Shown here piece after piece: positions 34,160-48,188 of a DNA stretch of 64,000 nt. The notes under the pieces are model-generated. The model did not search any database, had not been told where the DNA came from, and saw only the letters and a program-made list of their open reading frames with translations. A program made the position numbers and the translations under genes. The DNA lies in NCBI RefSeq assembly GCF_021462225.1, contig NC_061811.1:2900663-2964662 (forward strand). Reading direction: 5' to 3'. The DNA is from Girardinichthys multiradiatus. Its lineage: Eukaryota; Chordata; Actinopteri; Cyprinodontiformes; Goodeidae. How positions within the stretch are numbered: position 1 is the stretch's first letter; the number at the start of each line of letters is the position of its first letter.

Positions 34160-34479
34160 GAGCTGCACGGTGGCACAATAGGTAGCACTGTTGCCTTGCA
34201 GCAAGAAAGTCCTGGGTTTGATTCCCGGCCGGGGGTCTTTCTGCATCGAGTTTGTATGTTCTCCCCGTGCATGCGTGGGTACTCTGGCTTCCTCCCACAG
34301 GTTAATTGGTCACTATTAATTGCCCTTAGGTGAATGAATGAGTGTGTTTGTGTGTTGCCCTGCAATGGACTGGTGTTCTGTCCAGGGTGGACCCCGCCTC
34401 TCACCCATAGACTGCTGGAGATAGGCACCAGCTCCCCTGTGACCCACTATGGAATAAGCGGTAGAAAATGACTGACTGA
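34160..34479 (+). repeat. tRNA-derived SINE, full copy
   Basis: Head AGCTGCACGGTGGCACAATA, B-box-like GGGTTTGATTCCC, body and GACTGACTGA tail as in the 32903 copy, with a deletion around the CACAGTCCAAAGACATGCC segment. Confidence 0.85.
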
Positions 34480-34498
34480 ATCAGAAGAGCAAAAAATA

Positions 34499-34580
34499 GG
34501 GTGCACAATGGTGCAGTTGGTAGCATTGTTGCCTTGCAGCAACAAGGTCTGGGGTTTGCAGGTCTGACAGGTGCTCTTGC
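34499..34580 (+). repeat. Partial SINE head
   Basis: GGTGCACAATGGTGCAGTTG and GCCTTGCAGCAACAAGGTCT repeat the tRNA-like head of the SINE, directly downstream of a full copy. The body is missing. Confidence 0.65.
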
Positions 34581-35380
34581 CTGTGGTTCTTCTATGGTTC
34601 TATTGGAATCCAGCTGGCTAAGGCAACGTACTGGGTGAGGGTCCAACTCACAAAAAAATCCCTGAACAAAGATTTGACACTAGAAGAATTAAAGACAGTT
34701 TCTTTACTCCTGATGGCTGAGGTCCGTCATCCTTCTTAAGTTTGAGTATTTTTCAGCTGAATCACAATAAAGACTTATCCAAGACATCTTAAGCTTTGAG
34801 TTGATGTGGAGAAATAGCTTCATGCTGAAGGGGGGAAATGCAAAAAAATATCCAGAACTCTAAAACCAGACCAGCACCAGATTCCAGTTGGATCTCGTGC
34901 TGGTCATGCACAGACATTTTTGGAGGCAGGTGCTCAAGCCAAATATAGGGCATGCATTGTCAATTTTATTTATAAAATTAAAATACATAAACAGGATATT
35001 TTATGTTTTTCTTGGTATTATGCTGCAAAATTAGTAAGTCAAATAAATCAATGTTCTGCTATGCATCGCAATCAAAAGAGACACTGAATCAGGTGAGAAA
35101 ACCATATACATTATTTGACTGTTTTCTGACAGAGTTGAAACATTACACTAATAATAAACTATTACCAATATCAATATAACTCACCACAATTTCATGGAGC
35201 TCAACTTAAGACCTCCCTTTCATTTCAAACTACAACCCCACTTTAGGTTAATTTTAACATTTGGTCTAGTATTATGCAAAAAAAATCACAGAGACAGCTA
35301 AGTAACATTTTCCTATTTATTCATCATTTTTTTCTTTGCGTCTCTGTATCAAAGAGCATTATATTTAACCTTCGACATAT
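34581..35380. other. No gene recognised
   Basis: AT-rich, nothing identified. Confidence 0.5.
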
Positions 35381-37364
<1,984 letters not shown>

Positions 37365-38534
37365 TGTAATGGTTGTTACCAAGAAAAATGATTCCTCAAC
37401 TGTTGGAGTAGAAATGCTTGCATGGAAAGGGCTCCTTGAGTTAAAGTGACTTTTAGCTACACAGAAGAGAGTTGCTGTAATTATAAAATACGGCATGCTT
37501 GTTTCTATTATCAACACTTTATTGTGAGAGTTGCTAGACATTCAGAAAAGTTGTTGTGGCCATGCTTTTTTTTTTTTCTTCTTCAGACTTTAACATTAAA
37601 ATAATTATGGGAAATGAGTGAAGTGGCCTAATTTGTTTGTTTGCATATCTCCCTCTCTTTCTCTTCATTAAACCTGACAAACATTGGGCGACACCTGGAC
37701 AAGGCTTTAAAATCACAGATTTTATGAGTACAAACTTCTAGGCATGGATGCTAATTGGAAGAAAATGCAACTGTTTTTCAGCAGGTGTCGCACCAAAAGC
37801 CCCCCAGGCGGAGAGGGGGCAGAGCTCAATTTGTAAAAACGTACAGATATTGGCCGGACTTGTCCGCTTTGAGTACACGCAACTATGATTTGCCCTTAAG
37901 TGTAGGAAGAGGAGGGAGAGGCAAGGCGGGGGCTTGTGCTTGTGTGAATGAGAATTGATTTGAGGGGGCCAGGCATTTGTCTGAGGGGGGGTTCCCACCT
38001 CTTGCCCCTGCGTAAAACCGGCCTCACTTCACAGTACAGGTACTGTAGGCCCAGGTGGGCCTCAGAATATTTTGTTCAAATGTAACCCTCTGAACATCTC
38101 TCAGCAAAAGGTTGGTATTTATCTCTTAAATAAGTCTGGGCTTGGACTGTTTATTCCTGTTAGCTCGGTTTGGCTGATTAGAGACTCTTAAACTTCTTCA
38201 ACTTTGGAGAGATGGAAGCTGCTGTGCTTTGGGCTCGTTAAATGTCACAAAAGTTTTCTTCTGATATTTCTCGAGTGACTCTGTGATAGGTCACCTGTCT
38301 GAGGTGTGCAGGAAAACATAGTGTCGTTTCCAGATGCTGACTGAGCCTGTGTTTGTGTCTCAGATCCACTGACTAATTAATGAAGCCACTGCTGTTGTGC
38401 CATATGTTCAAGGATGGTGCTGTAAAAGGAAGGAAGCACTAAATATTTAGCTTAATAAATATTTATTATGTTTTATTATTTCTTATCATTTTATCAAAAT
38501 TTAGATTACATTTAGTGAGCCTTAGATGTTGCTC
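37365..38534. other. No gene recognised; short GC-rich patch
   Basis: The patch at about 37780-38050 is G-rich (GGCGGAGAGGGGGCAGAG) and stands out from AT-rich surroundings, but I see no element ends or coding frame. Confidence 0.45.
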
Positions 38535-38975
38535 TGGGTCATTTGTGAACTCCTGGAGTAATTATTTTAGGCTAGTCACTCCTAGGAAGGTTCTCCACTG
38601 TTAAATGTTTTCTAAATGTGTGGATAATGGTTCTTACTCTGGGTCCATGCAGTCCTAAAGCCTTAGAAACGGATTTGTGACTCCCACTAACCAGACTGAT
38701 AGATGTCAGTGACTTTGTCTCATCTGTCCCTGATTGTTTTTAGATCATGGTGTTCCCAATTGAGATTTATTTTGCCTACTTCATGTTGTCAGACAAGATC
38801 TATATCAATGATTTTAGAAATCCATGGATATGGCATTTATCAGGCCTGGACAGTGAAACTGAACCTAAAGTGTGTGGTTAACAACAGGTATTTCAGGAGT
38901 AAATGCCCTGGTCATCTTTGTCTGATGCCATTTTTTATTTGTAGGAGTGTAAATACTTTTTATACAGCACTGTGG
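38535..38975 (-). pseudogene. Tc1-like element relic: end plus N-terminal helix-turn-helix
   Basis: The minus strand from about 38745 down reads DLKTIRD, KVTDIYQSG, then a decayed IHKW.KHGTVENLP-type block (AAATGTTTTCTAAATGTGTG on the plus strand), matching the N-terminus of a Tc1 family with EIYQSGKGYK. The inverted-repeat-like sequence GGAGTGTAAATACTTTTTAT (38943-38962) lies at the outer side. The catalytic domain is missing. Confidence 0.65.
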
Positions 38976-39085
38976 TTAGTAGAGTTAACCAAATTTATTC
39001 TTATGCACTGTTGCTGAAATGTGTTAAACTTTTTCACATGACATAAAAATCTCTTCTGGTCTCTCTGTTATTTTTTTAACAACAG

Positions 39086-39214
39086 GTTCAGTCTATACTG
39101 CGTGTGGCTGAATATGAAGAAACGCCTTCCAGTTGGTCAGACAGTGAACCACAAGCTGATCTAGATGATTCCACCACAACCCAGCCAACCTGTCTGGCAG
39201 GTTGGAAAGGTTAA
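39086..39214 (+). other. Candidate terminal exon of an unidentified host gene
   Basis: After a pyrimidine-rich tract ending TAACAACAG (39085), 42 codons are open: VQSILRVAEYEETP, then SSWSDSEPQADLDDSTTT, then QPTCLAGWKG, ending at TAA 39212-39214. An AATAAA lies at 39241-39246. The acidic, Ser/Thr-rich composition looks like a real C-terminal tail and unlike the surrounding frames. I cannot name the protein, and no partner exon was found nearby; a 42-codon open run alone could be chance. Confidence 0.25.
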
Positions 39215-42200
39215 CCTTTCACTTCCCATAATCAGTCATTAATAAATAACTCAGTGGAGCAGCCAGTATAATGTGATGAAGTTCACTGCCTCCTTTCCAC
39301 CTGATCAGGTGGAACTAAATCTTCTCAGTCTCTTAGTTTTTGCTTTGGCAAATGTTTTCTGTAAATATCTTTTTAATATTTAGCTGAAATGTTTTTAGAG
39401 TTTTTTTTTTTACTTCAAATATGTGAAGGCTTAAATGAATAAAAAACATTTTATTTCCAATATAGAAGTGGGTAAAAACTATTTTTGAAGTCTGTGTTAT
39501 TTTTACATTGTTGAACATCTATTTCATTTAAATAGAAATTATGTCACGCATGGATGTCTATCAACATCTAAATGTAGTTGAAAGAGAAATATGAAAACTA
39601 TGGCTGAAAAGTGAAAGGAGCAAAACTGTCTTATTCACAACATAGGAGAAACATCTTCCTCAAGATGTGGAAAAGACATATACTAAAATCTAACATCATG
39701 GAGTGCTGGTTTTTCACAGTGCAAACAGGAACTATGAGTAGAAATATTCAATGATAACAAAACTGGTAAACTTACAAGGAGAGGCAGGACATGGAACATC
39801 TGCAGCGGGTCAGGCAGCAATGAGAACGAACAGGCAGGCGACAGTTTAATCCAGTTATGAACAATGACAACCAGACGGTATAAATACACTGGGAAGAGTC
39901 GAGAAAGGTAGGGTATACAGAAAAAAGCAACAAAATAAAATGTTTGCAAATTCAACCCAGCCAATAAATTTGGCTCTAACAGCTAGTAAAATGTAACCAG
40001 GCCATTTCAGGTCAACCTTGATAATTCGAGTTTTTAAGCCCGTTTTGCTTAAATGTGAAAAATCACAAAGGGTTAGGGTTAGCCTGAGCTTTATCAAGCC
40101 TGTGTTACCCCAAATATAACCCCCGTCAAAAAAGGAAAGAAAACACATGTGACTTAACCACAAAACAACTTTACTTTACAGGACAAAATCTCAGCTGAAT
40201 TTTAATCCAGTCAAGTGAGCTACAACCTAAAAGTTTATACTGGCCCATTTTCAACATACAGTATGTATACTATAGAAGACAATGACTGACAAACCTTAAA
40301 AAGGCAGTAAAAAATATATATCGATGGAGATTCCGTATTCAGTGTAATGGGATTTTTCTTCTTGAATATATTTAATGTTAACAGAAACTCAATATTCAGC
40401 ACCTGACCACCACTGACATGAATAATATGTCATTGCCACGTACAATTAAACCACAGAGGTCAATGAGATGTGTAACCAATTCTGAGAAACTTATGAAAAT
40501 GAGCTTTTAAGGAGTACATGTTTTATCCCCTGATTATGGAGTAGGGGTGGGACTGAAACTAATGAAGTTGGTTCCTCAGGAGGAAATCATTGTTCAGAAA
40601 GAAAATGAGTTATGTTCCTGCTCCTTAAACAGCTGCTAATAGTGTGGTTTGTGGTAGGGACATTAACCTCTGACATCCCTTGGGAATTGTTCTGGGACTG
40701 GATGGAAATGTGGGTAACCTTTCCTCGCTGTGTGGCTGCTGCCTGCAGGCCTCTGGGAAAAGATCACTCAATAAGACATAAGGCAAACCAGAATTTGATA
40801 GTTTCTTGTTCATTAACTTGACATTGTCATTGGGTGGGTAAAACAAATGTATGTTATGCTGTGGGACAGTTGTGTGTAAATCACTGATTTGTATGAAAGT
40901 GTGAAGTTCTCATACTACTGTTAATCGGACACTTACTTATTTCTACTTCAATTACAGCTTTAAATCTTAATTTAAATCTCAGCAGTTCTACAGATATCTG
41001 AGTATGAAAAATATAAAAAGACAACCTGAAAACTAAAGTGGCTTTGGAAATACAAAGTGACTTTTTATTAGGCTGGCTGACTATCACAAATGTCAGCAGA
41101 AACAGCAACAGAACCAGCAAGGAACAAAATTCCAGCCTAACATTTTAAGGGATGACTGAGTTCTTGATTGATGGTCTCGATGAGCAGTGGTTCATTGCTT
41201 CATATCCTCTAATAAAGTTTCACATGCTTCATCATTAGGATTAATACGCAGAATCACGCCGCAATCAGGGAGCGCTGTTTTTCATGGCAGAGCATTCACA
41301 GGTTGTTTGGTTTCTGTTTTTCTTCTTCTGCTGTTTGAATCAGTCAAGACATTTAAAAATAAGAGCTTTGGCTGTTATAACATATGGTGACGCACATACA
41401 TCCAGCTTCTACAACACTGGAACAGATGTCTGTATATTTGGTGATAGCTTTGTCTGCTTGAAGATTGATGTTTGCAAGTGTGTCAACATGTCTTGAAAAA
41501 TATCTCTGTTTATTGGTTTTTGTTTTTTCTGATGTGGACCAATTTTGACTGAAATGAAGCTGAGGCATGTGTCTGTTTAGTCTGTGGAAAACTCTGCAGG
41601 GCTTGGGTGAAATTACACAGTTCACAACCTTACATCTTAAATAGCATTTTGGATATGCTACAAGCCAAACTTTTATTTTTTTTACATTTTTAGATTTATT
41701 TTCTTTTTCTATTTGCTGATATTAAGAAATAAGTACTATTTATGTAAATGCAAACTCGTTACCAGTGTAAATTTCAAAAAATAATTTGAAAACTACTTCT
41801 GGTTTACTTCTGGTTTAAGGTATTGTCTAGTATTGTAAATCTGTGCAATTTTTGTTACATCTAAAGTTCTTGAAGCTCTGAGAGAGAAGGTAAAGTTACC
41901 AACAGTAAAGTAAAAACAAGGAAATTCTGAACAGCTCAAAGGAACCTACGGCAGCTGCTTAAGCAGTAAATGATTTTTATTGGATTTGTTACTATGGGCA
42001 ACAGCTTCTAAATGAAACTTATCTATTTAATCTCCTGTCAATATAAAAGCTTTAACCCCTGTAAGTTTGATCAATGAAAGAGATATTTCCTACATAACAT
42101 AGTTTAAGAGTTTTTTCTACATGCTGAATGTATCTGAATATTTGTCACTGCTTTCCCACCTTAAGAACATCACTTGCAACTTGTTACAGATTGTTTAACA

Positions 42201-42359
42201 CAATAGCTTTGCCTTTTATATAAAATAAAACACACTCCCCATACATAGAGTATGTTTGGTTAGTGTGAGTAAGTGTACGACATCCATTGTTGTGTTCTTG
42301 AGTGTTTTTATGTGTATGCATGAGGGTGGGAATGTGTGATTGTTACTGTGTGCCTGTTT
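39215..42359. other. No gene recognised
   Basis: AT-rich, apart from a short telomere-like GGGTTAGGGTTAG at about 40070-40082. Nothing else seen. Confidence 0.5.
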
Positions 42360-43290
42360 TCTGTGTCAGGATGGGTCTTGGACTGCTCCCTCTCCTGGAT
42401 CAGTTTAGGCCCCTCATCAAATGTGGGGCCTATTTCCTCCCTGCCACACTACCTGCCGATGGTTGGTGTCTCTGCCCGCTGGTGTAGTTCTGGTTCTCGG
42501 TTTCCGGGGGCTGGGTGCTTTGGTGTTTGCCGGCTCACTTCCGCTGGCTGCTTCCCAGGGCTTGGTCCACTGGGCCTCTGCTTGGGTAGTGATGTGTCTC
42601 GGGTATGAGGGATCATCGCTGCAGCTCCCTGGGGCTTCTGCACTGTGGCTGCTGGGTGGTTCCCCTGGGACTCTCTCCTGCTCTTCTCTGGGGGGGTTGC
42701 GGTATTCCCGCGATGCCTCTCCTGGGTTCCTGTGCTCTGGTGGGCCTTTGGATGTCTATAGCTTGAATCTCTACCGTATCTGTCCCGGGTCCAGGGGGCA
42801 GGTCTGTGGCTCCTCATACTCGCTATTGCATATTTTTAGGGAGAAACCTTGTATACACAAGCGTGCTCACACTCAGACCTGCAGGTGTTTAGAATCAGGT
42901 GTTAACAGATACACAGATATTCCATATTGAACCGCATTTACCAATAACTACATCTTCCACTCATAAGTACCGTGCACCTTTAGGTAAAAAGGCTGGTAAT
43001 ACGAACATTTCTGCAGGTGTAGAAGCAAGCAGGTTGTTATCTTGTATCCTCTTCATTCTTCTTTCTCTCCATTCTTTTCTCTTTCTCTCCACCTTTTTGC
43101 CCCACCTCTCTCTCTTTCGTGCTTCTTATTTTTTTCCTTTTCATTTCTGTCTCCATGTTCGTAACAACTGAAATAATCCCAAAGCAGTTTCTAATAAAGT
43201 TTCTTTCATAATTATCAAGCAGAGCTTTAAAGTGTTAGCAGTAATGCTCTGTTTGTGAAAATAAACCTGTTGGGCTTTTTCTTGGCAGGA
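42360..43290 (+). repeat. GC-rich retroelement 3'-end-like block
   Basis: 42360-42840 is strongly GC-rich and G/T-skewed, followed by a pyrimidine tract (43040-43150) and CTAATAAAGTTTCTTTCAT (about 43191), then a second AATAAA at about 43260. Shift in base composition followed by polyadenylation-type signals is typical of a LINE or other retroelement 3' UTR. The overlapping open frames across 42302-42930 have biased composition on both strands and no recognisable domain. Confidence 0.4.
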
Positions 43291-43847
43291 CATGGTTAAA
43301 ATAAATTAATAAATAAAACACTGAGATTCTGCAATAAACTTTTGAAAGATTCAATCTTCAGAGTTGTGATTTATTTTACAGATAATTTCCTTTCATGTCA
43401 ACATAGATCAGATTTAGATTTAATATCCTGCATACATCCTGACATCGCACAGCCTAACCAACATCTATAGAGCTTGATCTCTGGTTGGAGTTTATTAGAC
43501 ATAAAATCTCCAGTCAACACACTAAAACTTCAAGAAGTTCATTATAATGAAAAAAACTGAGACTTAAATGAAAAACTCAACTATTCCTTCAAAATTTAAT
43601 ATAGCAACCCACTTTTAAATGTGAAGCTGATACTGAATGCAATGACTCCAGGGTTGCCCCATCTATTTGATAAATCACTCTAGCTCCTCTTTCCAGTGCA
43701 AACATATTCACTCCCTGTTCCATGGATGCTAGAGTTATTTTTAATGCATCCAAAGACTATGTAGTGGCCAGCTGGATGAAGGTGGTGGTAAAAATGCAGT
43801 ATTCACACAAATCTCTGATGATGATTTTGCAGAGCAGGATAATTTCA
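43291..43847. other. No gene recognised
   Basis: AT-rich, nothing identified. Confidence 0.5.
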
Positions 43848-44160
43848 TAAAGTGAAGAACATGATGGACAACACTGAACATCCTTTTCAAGTCTTTAGTC
43901 AGAGGCTTCTAATACAGACTGCTACAGGAGATCCGTCCTGCTAGTCAATATTAAGGTGAAATGTTGTTGGCAGAAGTGATTTACTGAATGTCTAATGTTT
44001 TCCTCTCTTGATGTTAGCCTCACATCATGTCGCATAGGAACCAAAAATAGCTGACCATCCTCTGTGGGATTAAGAAAGGACAGATCATATCTGAAGTGGT
44101 GCAGAGTCTTGGCGCACACACAGACACACACATCTACAACAACTCTTTTTTAATTTCATT
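43848..44160 (+). pseudogene. Rex1 LINE C-terminal relic interrupted by a ~180-bp insert
   Basis: Around 43850-43942 the plus strand reads KNMMDNTEHPFQ and FSQRLL, then GCTACAGGAGATCCGTCCTG, matching the Rex1 C-terminus (compare 37105-37235). After the insert at about 43941-44120 it resumes with CACATCTACAACAACTC (IYNNS), the next Rex1 residues. The relic has frameshifts. Confidence 0.7.
43941..44120 (-). mobile_element. ~180-bp insert, inverted copy of 48009-48188
   Basis: Runs from AGTCAATATTAAGGTG to TCTTGGCGCACACACAG. Against the reverse complement of 48009-48188 I count about seven mismatches in roughly 175 bp. It starts and ends exactly inside a Rex1 relic, so it is a mobile unit. No transposase, no tRNA-like promoter seen. 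Both copies have a CA/GT run at the GCGC side. Confidence 0.7.
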
Positions 44161-44176
44161 TCACTGAATTGCAACA

Positions 44177-44500
44177 AGGCCGCATGGTGGTGCAGTTGGG
44201 AGCACTGTTGCCTTGCAGCAATAAGGTCCTGGGTTTGACTCCCATCCAGTGGTCTTTCTGCATCATGTTTGCATGGTTTCTCTCTGGATATTCTAGCTTC
44301 TTCCCATAGTTCAAAAACATCTCTTTCAATTATGCTTAGGTGTTTCCATGGCTGTGTGTCCTCTGTGTTTATGTGTTGTACTGGACTGCTGACCTCTTCA
44401 GGATGTTACCTGCCTCTTGCCTGTAGCCCACTGGAGATAGTCAACAGCTTCACTGTGGACCTGTAGATGAAAAGCAGGTATAGAAAGTGGATGGATGAAT
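44177..44500 (+). repeat. Older diverged copy of the tRNA-derived SINE
   Basis: CGCATGGTGGTGCAGTTGGG head, GTCCTGGGTTTGACTCCC B-box-like segment, body, and a GGATGGATGAA tail. More diverged than the copies at 32903 and 34160. Confidence 0.75.
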
Positions 44501-46339
44501 TGAAACATTGTCAGTGAGTGCTTCTTTTTTTCTTTAATTTACCAGAAATGTTTGTAAGTTTACTGCTTATTAATAAATTGAGATACTAGTTTTATTAATG
44601 GCTATATCATTTGTGGCAGTTGTGAAGTTATCCAAACAGTAAATTTACAAATCATGTGGGGACTTTAGCCTTTTTTACAGATTTGCCAAGATTTCACACA
44701 CAAGTTACATAAACCATCAGTTTCTTGAAAAGATTATAGTTATTAGATCCTGGAATAATCAGTTAGATTTTTATGGAAATGTGACCAAACAGTAAAAACT
44801 AGTCAAATGTTCACATGCCAAATTAAATCTGGAGTAATGAATGGGAGGAACGATGGACAGATAAAGCTTAAAAGATGATCAAACGTAAAGCAATAGATCT
44901 GCCAGGAGACAAGTTAACAAATTAAGTTAATCTCCTATTGACTCATTTTTGGTCTCAGCAGTATTTCACTGTGCACACACATGCAGATCAATGCAACAAT
45001 GGCCGCAGTGACCTTTTTCTGTGAAATAAAAGGAAAAAACTTTAAATTGTACATGCATTTGTGCATTTCTCTGCTTCTTTATTAGAGTAATTAGAAATTT
45101 AATTGCTTAGGATTTCTCTGCTTGTTACGTTTAACAAACAGATCTATATTTATTGAACAAAGTTTATTTAAGCATCCCTCAGCAGGGAAAGCAAATCTCT
45201 GCAACTGGTTTTCTACATCCTTTCTAGTTGCTTACTTTTGGGAGAAAGTAAATGCTTAATTTGTTTGAGCCCATCCAAAAAGCTTTCAGTTTGATGCAAA
45301 TCCCTAGACCCTCTTAACAAACAAATATGATTACTGTACTGATGTTTTCCAATGTCCCCATTCAATTATTATTTTCACAACAATCTTGTTTGCTGCAGCT
45401 CTCTTGGCAATGAATTGTCCCAAGCAAATAAAATCTGAAGACTTGGAATGTAAATTGTATTTGTAATGCGTCTGTCCAACATTCTGCCAGAGGCCTATAA
45501 TTAACCATCAAGGCATTGGCTTCTTGGTTGGTGATATTAATTATTTTATCCCCAATGAGCTAATCTGGTAACTGTTTCTCCTCTCTGTCCTTGTCATCCA
45601 GTTGGCATGCCTCACCTCAACTCTGCAGGCTGATTGGTCAATCTGGCAATCAGCTGCCTGTGATGATGAAGATGTTGCCCCAAGTTTGGGCTTTTGTGTA
45701 AAATTGCAAATTGAAACCTATGCCCACCAACAGCAGATTTAAGCGACACTGCATCCTTACACAAACATTTAACTCAGCTGTACTGATAAAGACTGACAGA
45801 CTGATGGACTGTTGAAGATGACAGTAAAGTATTTATTGAAGCAGCCTGGGACTCAAAGGATTAACTAGAAGGTGTTACTTTAGTGGATGGAAAATGAGCA
45901 TGCTGTTTCATTTTGGTAAAGATAAAAACAATATTTATTTATGAAGGGAAGGGGATTGGAGGTCCAGAAAACGATGGCCACCAGAGTTAGCTTTAATAAA
46001 GAACTGACACTTGTCATTAAGTTGATTAATGACTCATTTCCTTTTTTGTTTAGAAGTCTTCAATAAATTAGACCAAACAAGTATCAATAGTGCAATAAAC
46101 TGTCATTAGCAGAGAGGATATGGCAGGTTTGTTGATTTGTTTATTTAAAGGTATCTAACACTCACAATGCTTCACACACACCATGCCCCACCCACACAAA
46201 AACTCTCACGCACTCATATACTACTACTTGCTTTAAAATGTGGGAGATGGAAGCTGGAATCAGTCACAACCCTCGTTTCCAGACTACTCTTCTTCTTTAA
46301 GCCACAGCAGACCCAGTACTCAATACATATCATTTATGT
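44501..46339. other. No gene recognised
   Basis: AT-rich, nothing identified. Confidence 0.5.
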
Positions 46340-46565
46340 ATCACATAGCTACCTGGTAGTAACTATCTCATAGATAACCTGTAAGTACTTAGTAGATACT
46401 CTGTGATTAGCTCTGTAATTACCCCATATATGCCAAGTACCATTTCCTTTATGTACCCTATATGTGCTCAGTAAGCGCTGCTATGGGTACCCCGTAAGTA
46501 TATCTTGCCTTGTACTATGTAGGTACCCTTCATGCATCCTGTAGGTATTGCATTAGTAAGCTGTA
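46340..46565. repeat. Degenerate tandem array with GTAAGTACC/GTAGGTACC-type units
   Basis: Recurring words such as CCTGTAAGTACTTAGTA, CCCATATATGCCAAGTACC, CCCTATATGTGCTCAGTA, CCCCGTAAGTATA, GTAGGTACCC and CCTGTAGGTATTG at roughly 15-25 bp spacing point to a decayed minisatellite. Confidence 0.6.
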
Positions 46566-46699
46566 TTTCTGTTTCAAATTTCTCTTTTCTTTCCCCAATT
46601 TAGCATTTTGTATTAATCAGAGTTGGTGAGTCACTTAAATGGTGCTAATTCTCTGAATATATAATAATTAGGTATGTCAGGAATACAAAAATAGGATTA

Positions 46700-46727
46700 A
46701 CTGAATTGAATTGAATTGAATTGAATC
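46700..46727 (+). repeat. Isolated (AATTG)n run, Rex1-tail-like
   Basis: Five tandem AATTG units (CTGAATTGAATTGAATTG...) as in the tails at 37333-37360 and 10017-10034, but without a recognisable Rex1 body upstream. It may be the last trace of a severely truncated insertion or a simple repeat. Confidence 0.6.
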
Positions 46728-47953
46728 AACAGATCTTTGGTATGTTCTGGAGACTCTTCATACCTCAAGCAAGTAGCATGTATGTGTCACTGTGTGTTTT
46801 ATTGTGTGTATCAATGTGCAGTGTTTCTTCTCGTGTGTGCAAGACAGAGAGATATAGTGGGACAGACAAGGGAGAGAAGTGGATTTTTGTGTTGAGCTTT
46901 AAGAGCGCCAAATGTCAACAGCATGGCATGAGGGCACAGACACCCAAGGCTGTTTCTCTAATGCCAGCGAGATAATGCCACGCCACAGGCTGTGTGTGAA
47001 TGTGTGCATGTGGGAGAGGTAGAACAGCTGTTTGAAAGGTCAGAATATCAACAGTCAGATGCGCTACAAAGATGGAGGCAGATAAATGGATGATGGGAGG
47101 ACAGAGTGAACACAGATAGAGCTTCCAGTCAGTAAAGATAAGAGATGAAAAGCGATGAGTAAATCATGACAGAGTTTGTTTTAAGGTCATTTCTTTCCTT
47201 GCTTCAGTCAACTGTTAGTTAAAACATGGATACTAACATCCTGGTTTACTGTTATTGTTCAACCTCACATATTGATATTTTTCCTCCTATTTTTCATGCT
47301 TTGTCTTGATATTTATTTTGTCAAAATTTATTTGACATTTTACGCAGTCAAATTTAGTAGGAGGCACTTGCTTTCATGTGTTAAAATAACTTATCTGTGA
47401 TTTTCAGAAATTTCTGATCTACGGCTTTAGTTGATAACATTTCAATTAAAGACCCAAAAATGCCAGTAGTTAAAATATGTAGTGATCTGACACACCAGAC
47501 AAGTATTGTATTACAGTGGTTGCTTAGAGGCCTCATCCTACAGTGAAACATGGTTTATCATTTGTCAACTTTTTCATTTTGTGACTACGAGTTGTCTTTA
47601 TGACTTCCATAGAGTTACATACAACCTAAACAGCAGCAGAACCTCTGACTATGTCTGAATACACTTGGATCTTTTTCACCCCTAAAGTGATTTGGTAGCA
47701 ATTAGAAATTTTCTGTCAGAATTCCAGATTAATTAGGTTTTCTGATGACTACCACAGAATCACATGTGAGTTTTATTGTTATTTCAGCAATATTAAAATA
47801 CAATTCAGAAGGCGGAAGCCCCATTGACCCTGCTCACAATGAAGGTGAAAATATGAGAAGAATAGCTTCACAATAATCCCTTCACATAAATCAAGTATAT
47901 TTTAAATCCTAAAGTTCCTTGCTAAACCAGTTGAGTTTCTATAGCCACACTAC

Positions 47954-47955
<2 letters not shown>
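46728..47955. other. No gene recognised
   Basis: AT-rich, nothing identified. Confidence 0.5.

Positions 47956-48011
<56 letters not shown>
47956..48011. repeat. (GT)n microsatellite
   Basis: About 28 GT units, directly joined to the 180-bp unit at 48009. Confidence 0.95.
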
Positions 48012-48014
<3 letters not shown>

Positions 48015-48188
48015 CAAGACTCTGCACCACTTCAGATATGATCTGTCCTTTCATAATCTCACAGAGGATGGTCAGCTATTTTTGGTTCCTATGCAACATG
48101 ATGTGAGGCTAAAATCAAGAGAGGAAAAAATGAGAAATTCAGTAAATCACTTCTGCCAACAACATTTCACCTTAATATTGACTGGCTG
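48009..48188 (+). mobile_element. ~180-bp unit, inverted copy of 43941-44120
   Basis: From GTGCGCCAAGACTCTGCACC to CACCTTAATATTGACTGG. The frame AKTLHHFRYDLSF... is open in both copies, but the roughly seven differences between them all change the amino acid, which argues against selection on a protein. Confidence 0.7.

Noticed and set aside
37755..38050. GC-rich patch as a CpG island or promoter
   Set aside because: Short, with few CpG sites and no TATA, initiator or downstream gene.
42302..42930. Several overlapping open frames of 90-169 codons
   Set aside because: Open on both strands because the region is GC-rich and short of stop triplets; no recognisable domain, and the context looks like a retroelement 3' UTR.
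43922..44131. Open frame shared by both copies of the ~180-bp unit (AKTLHHFRYDLSF...)
   Set aside because: All of the roughly seven differences between copies change the amino acid, and the frame is only about 58 codons, so there is no sign of selection on a protein.
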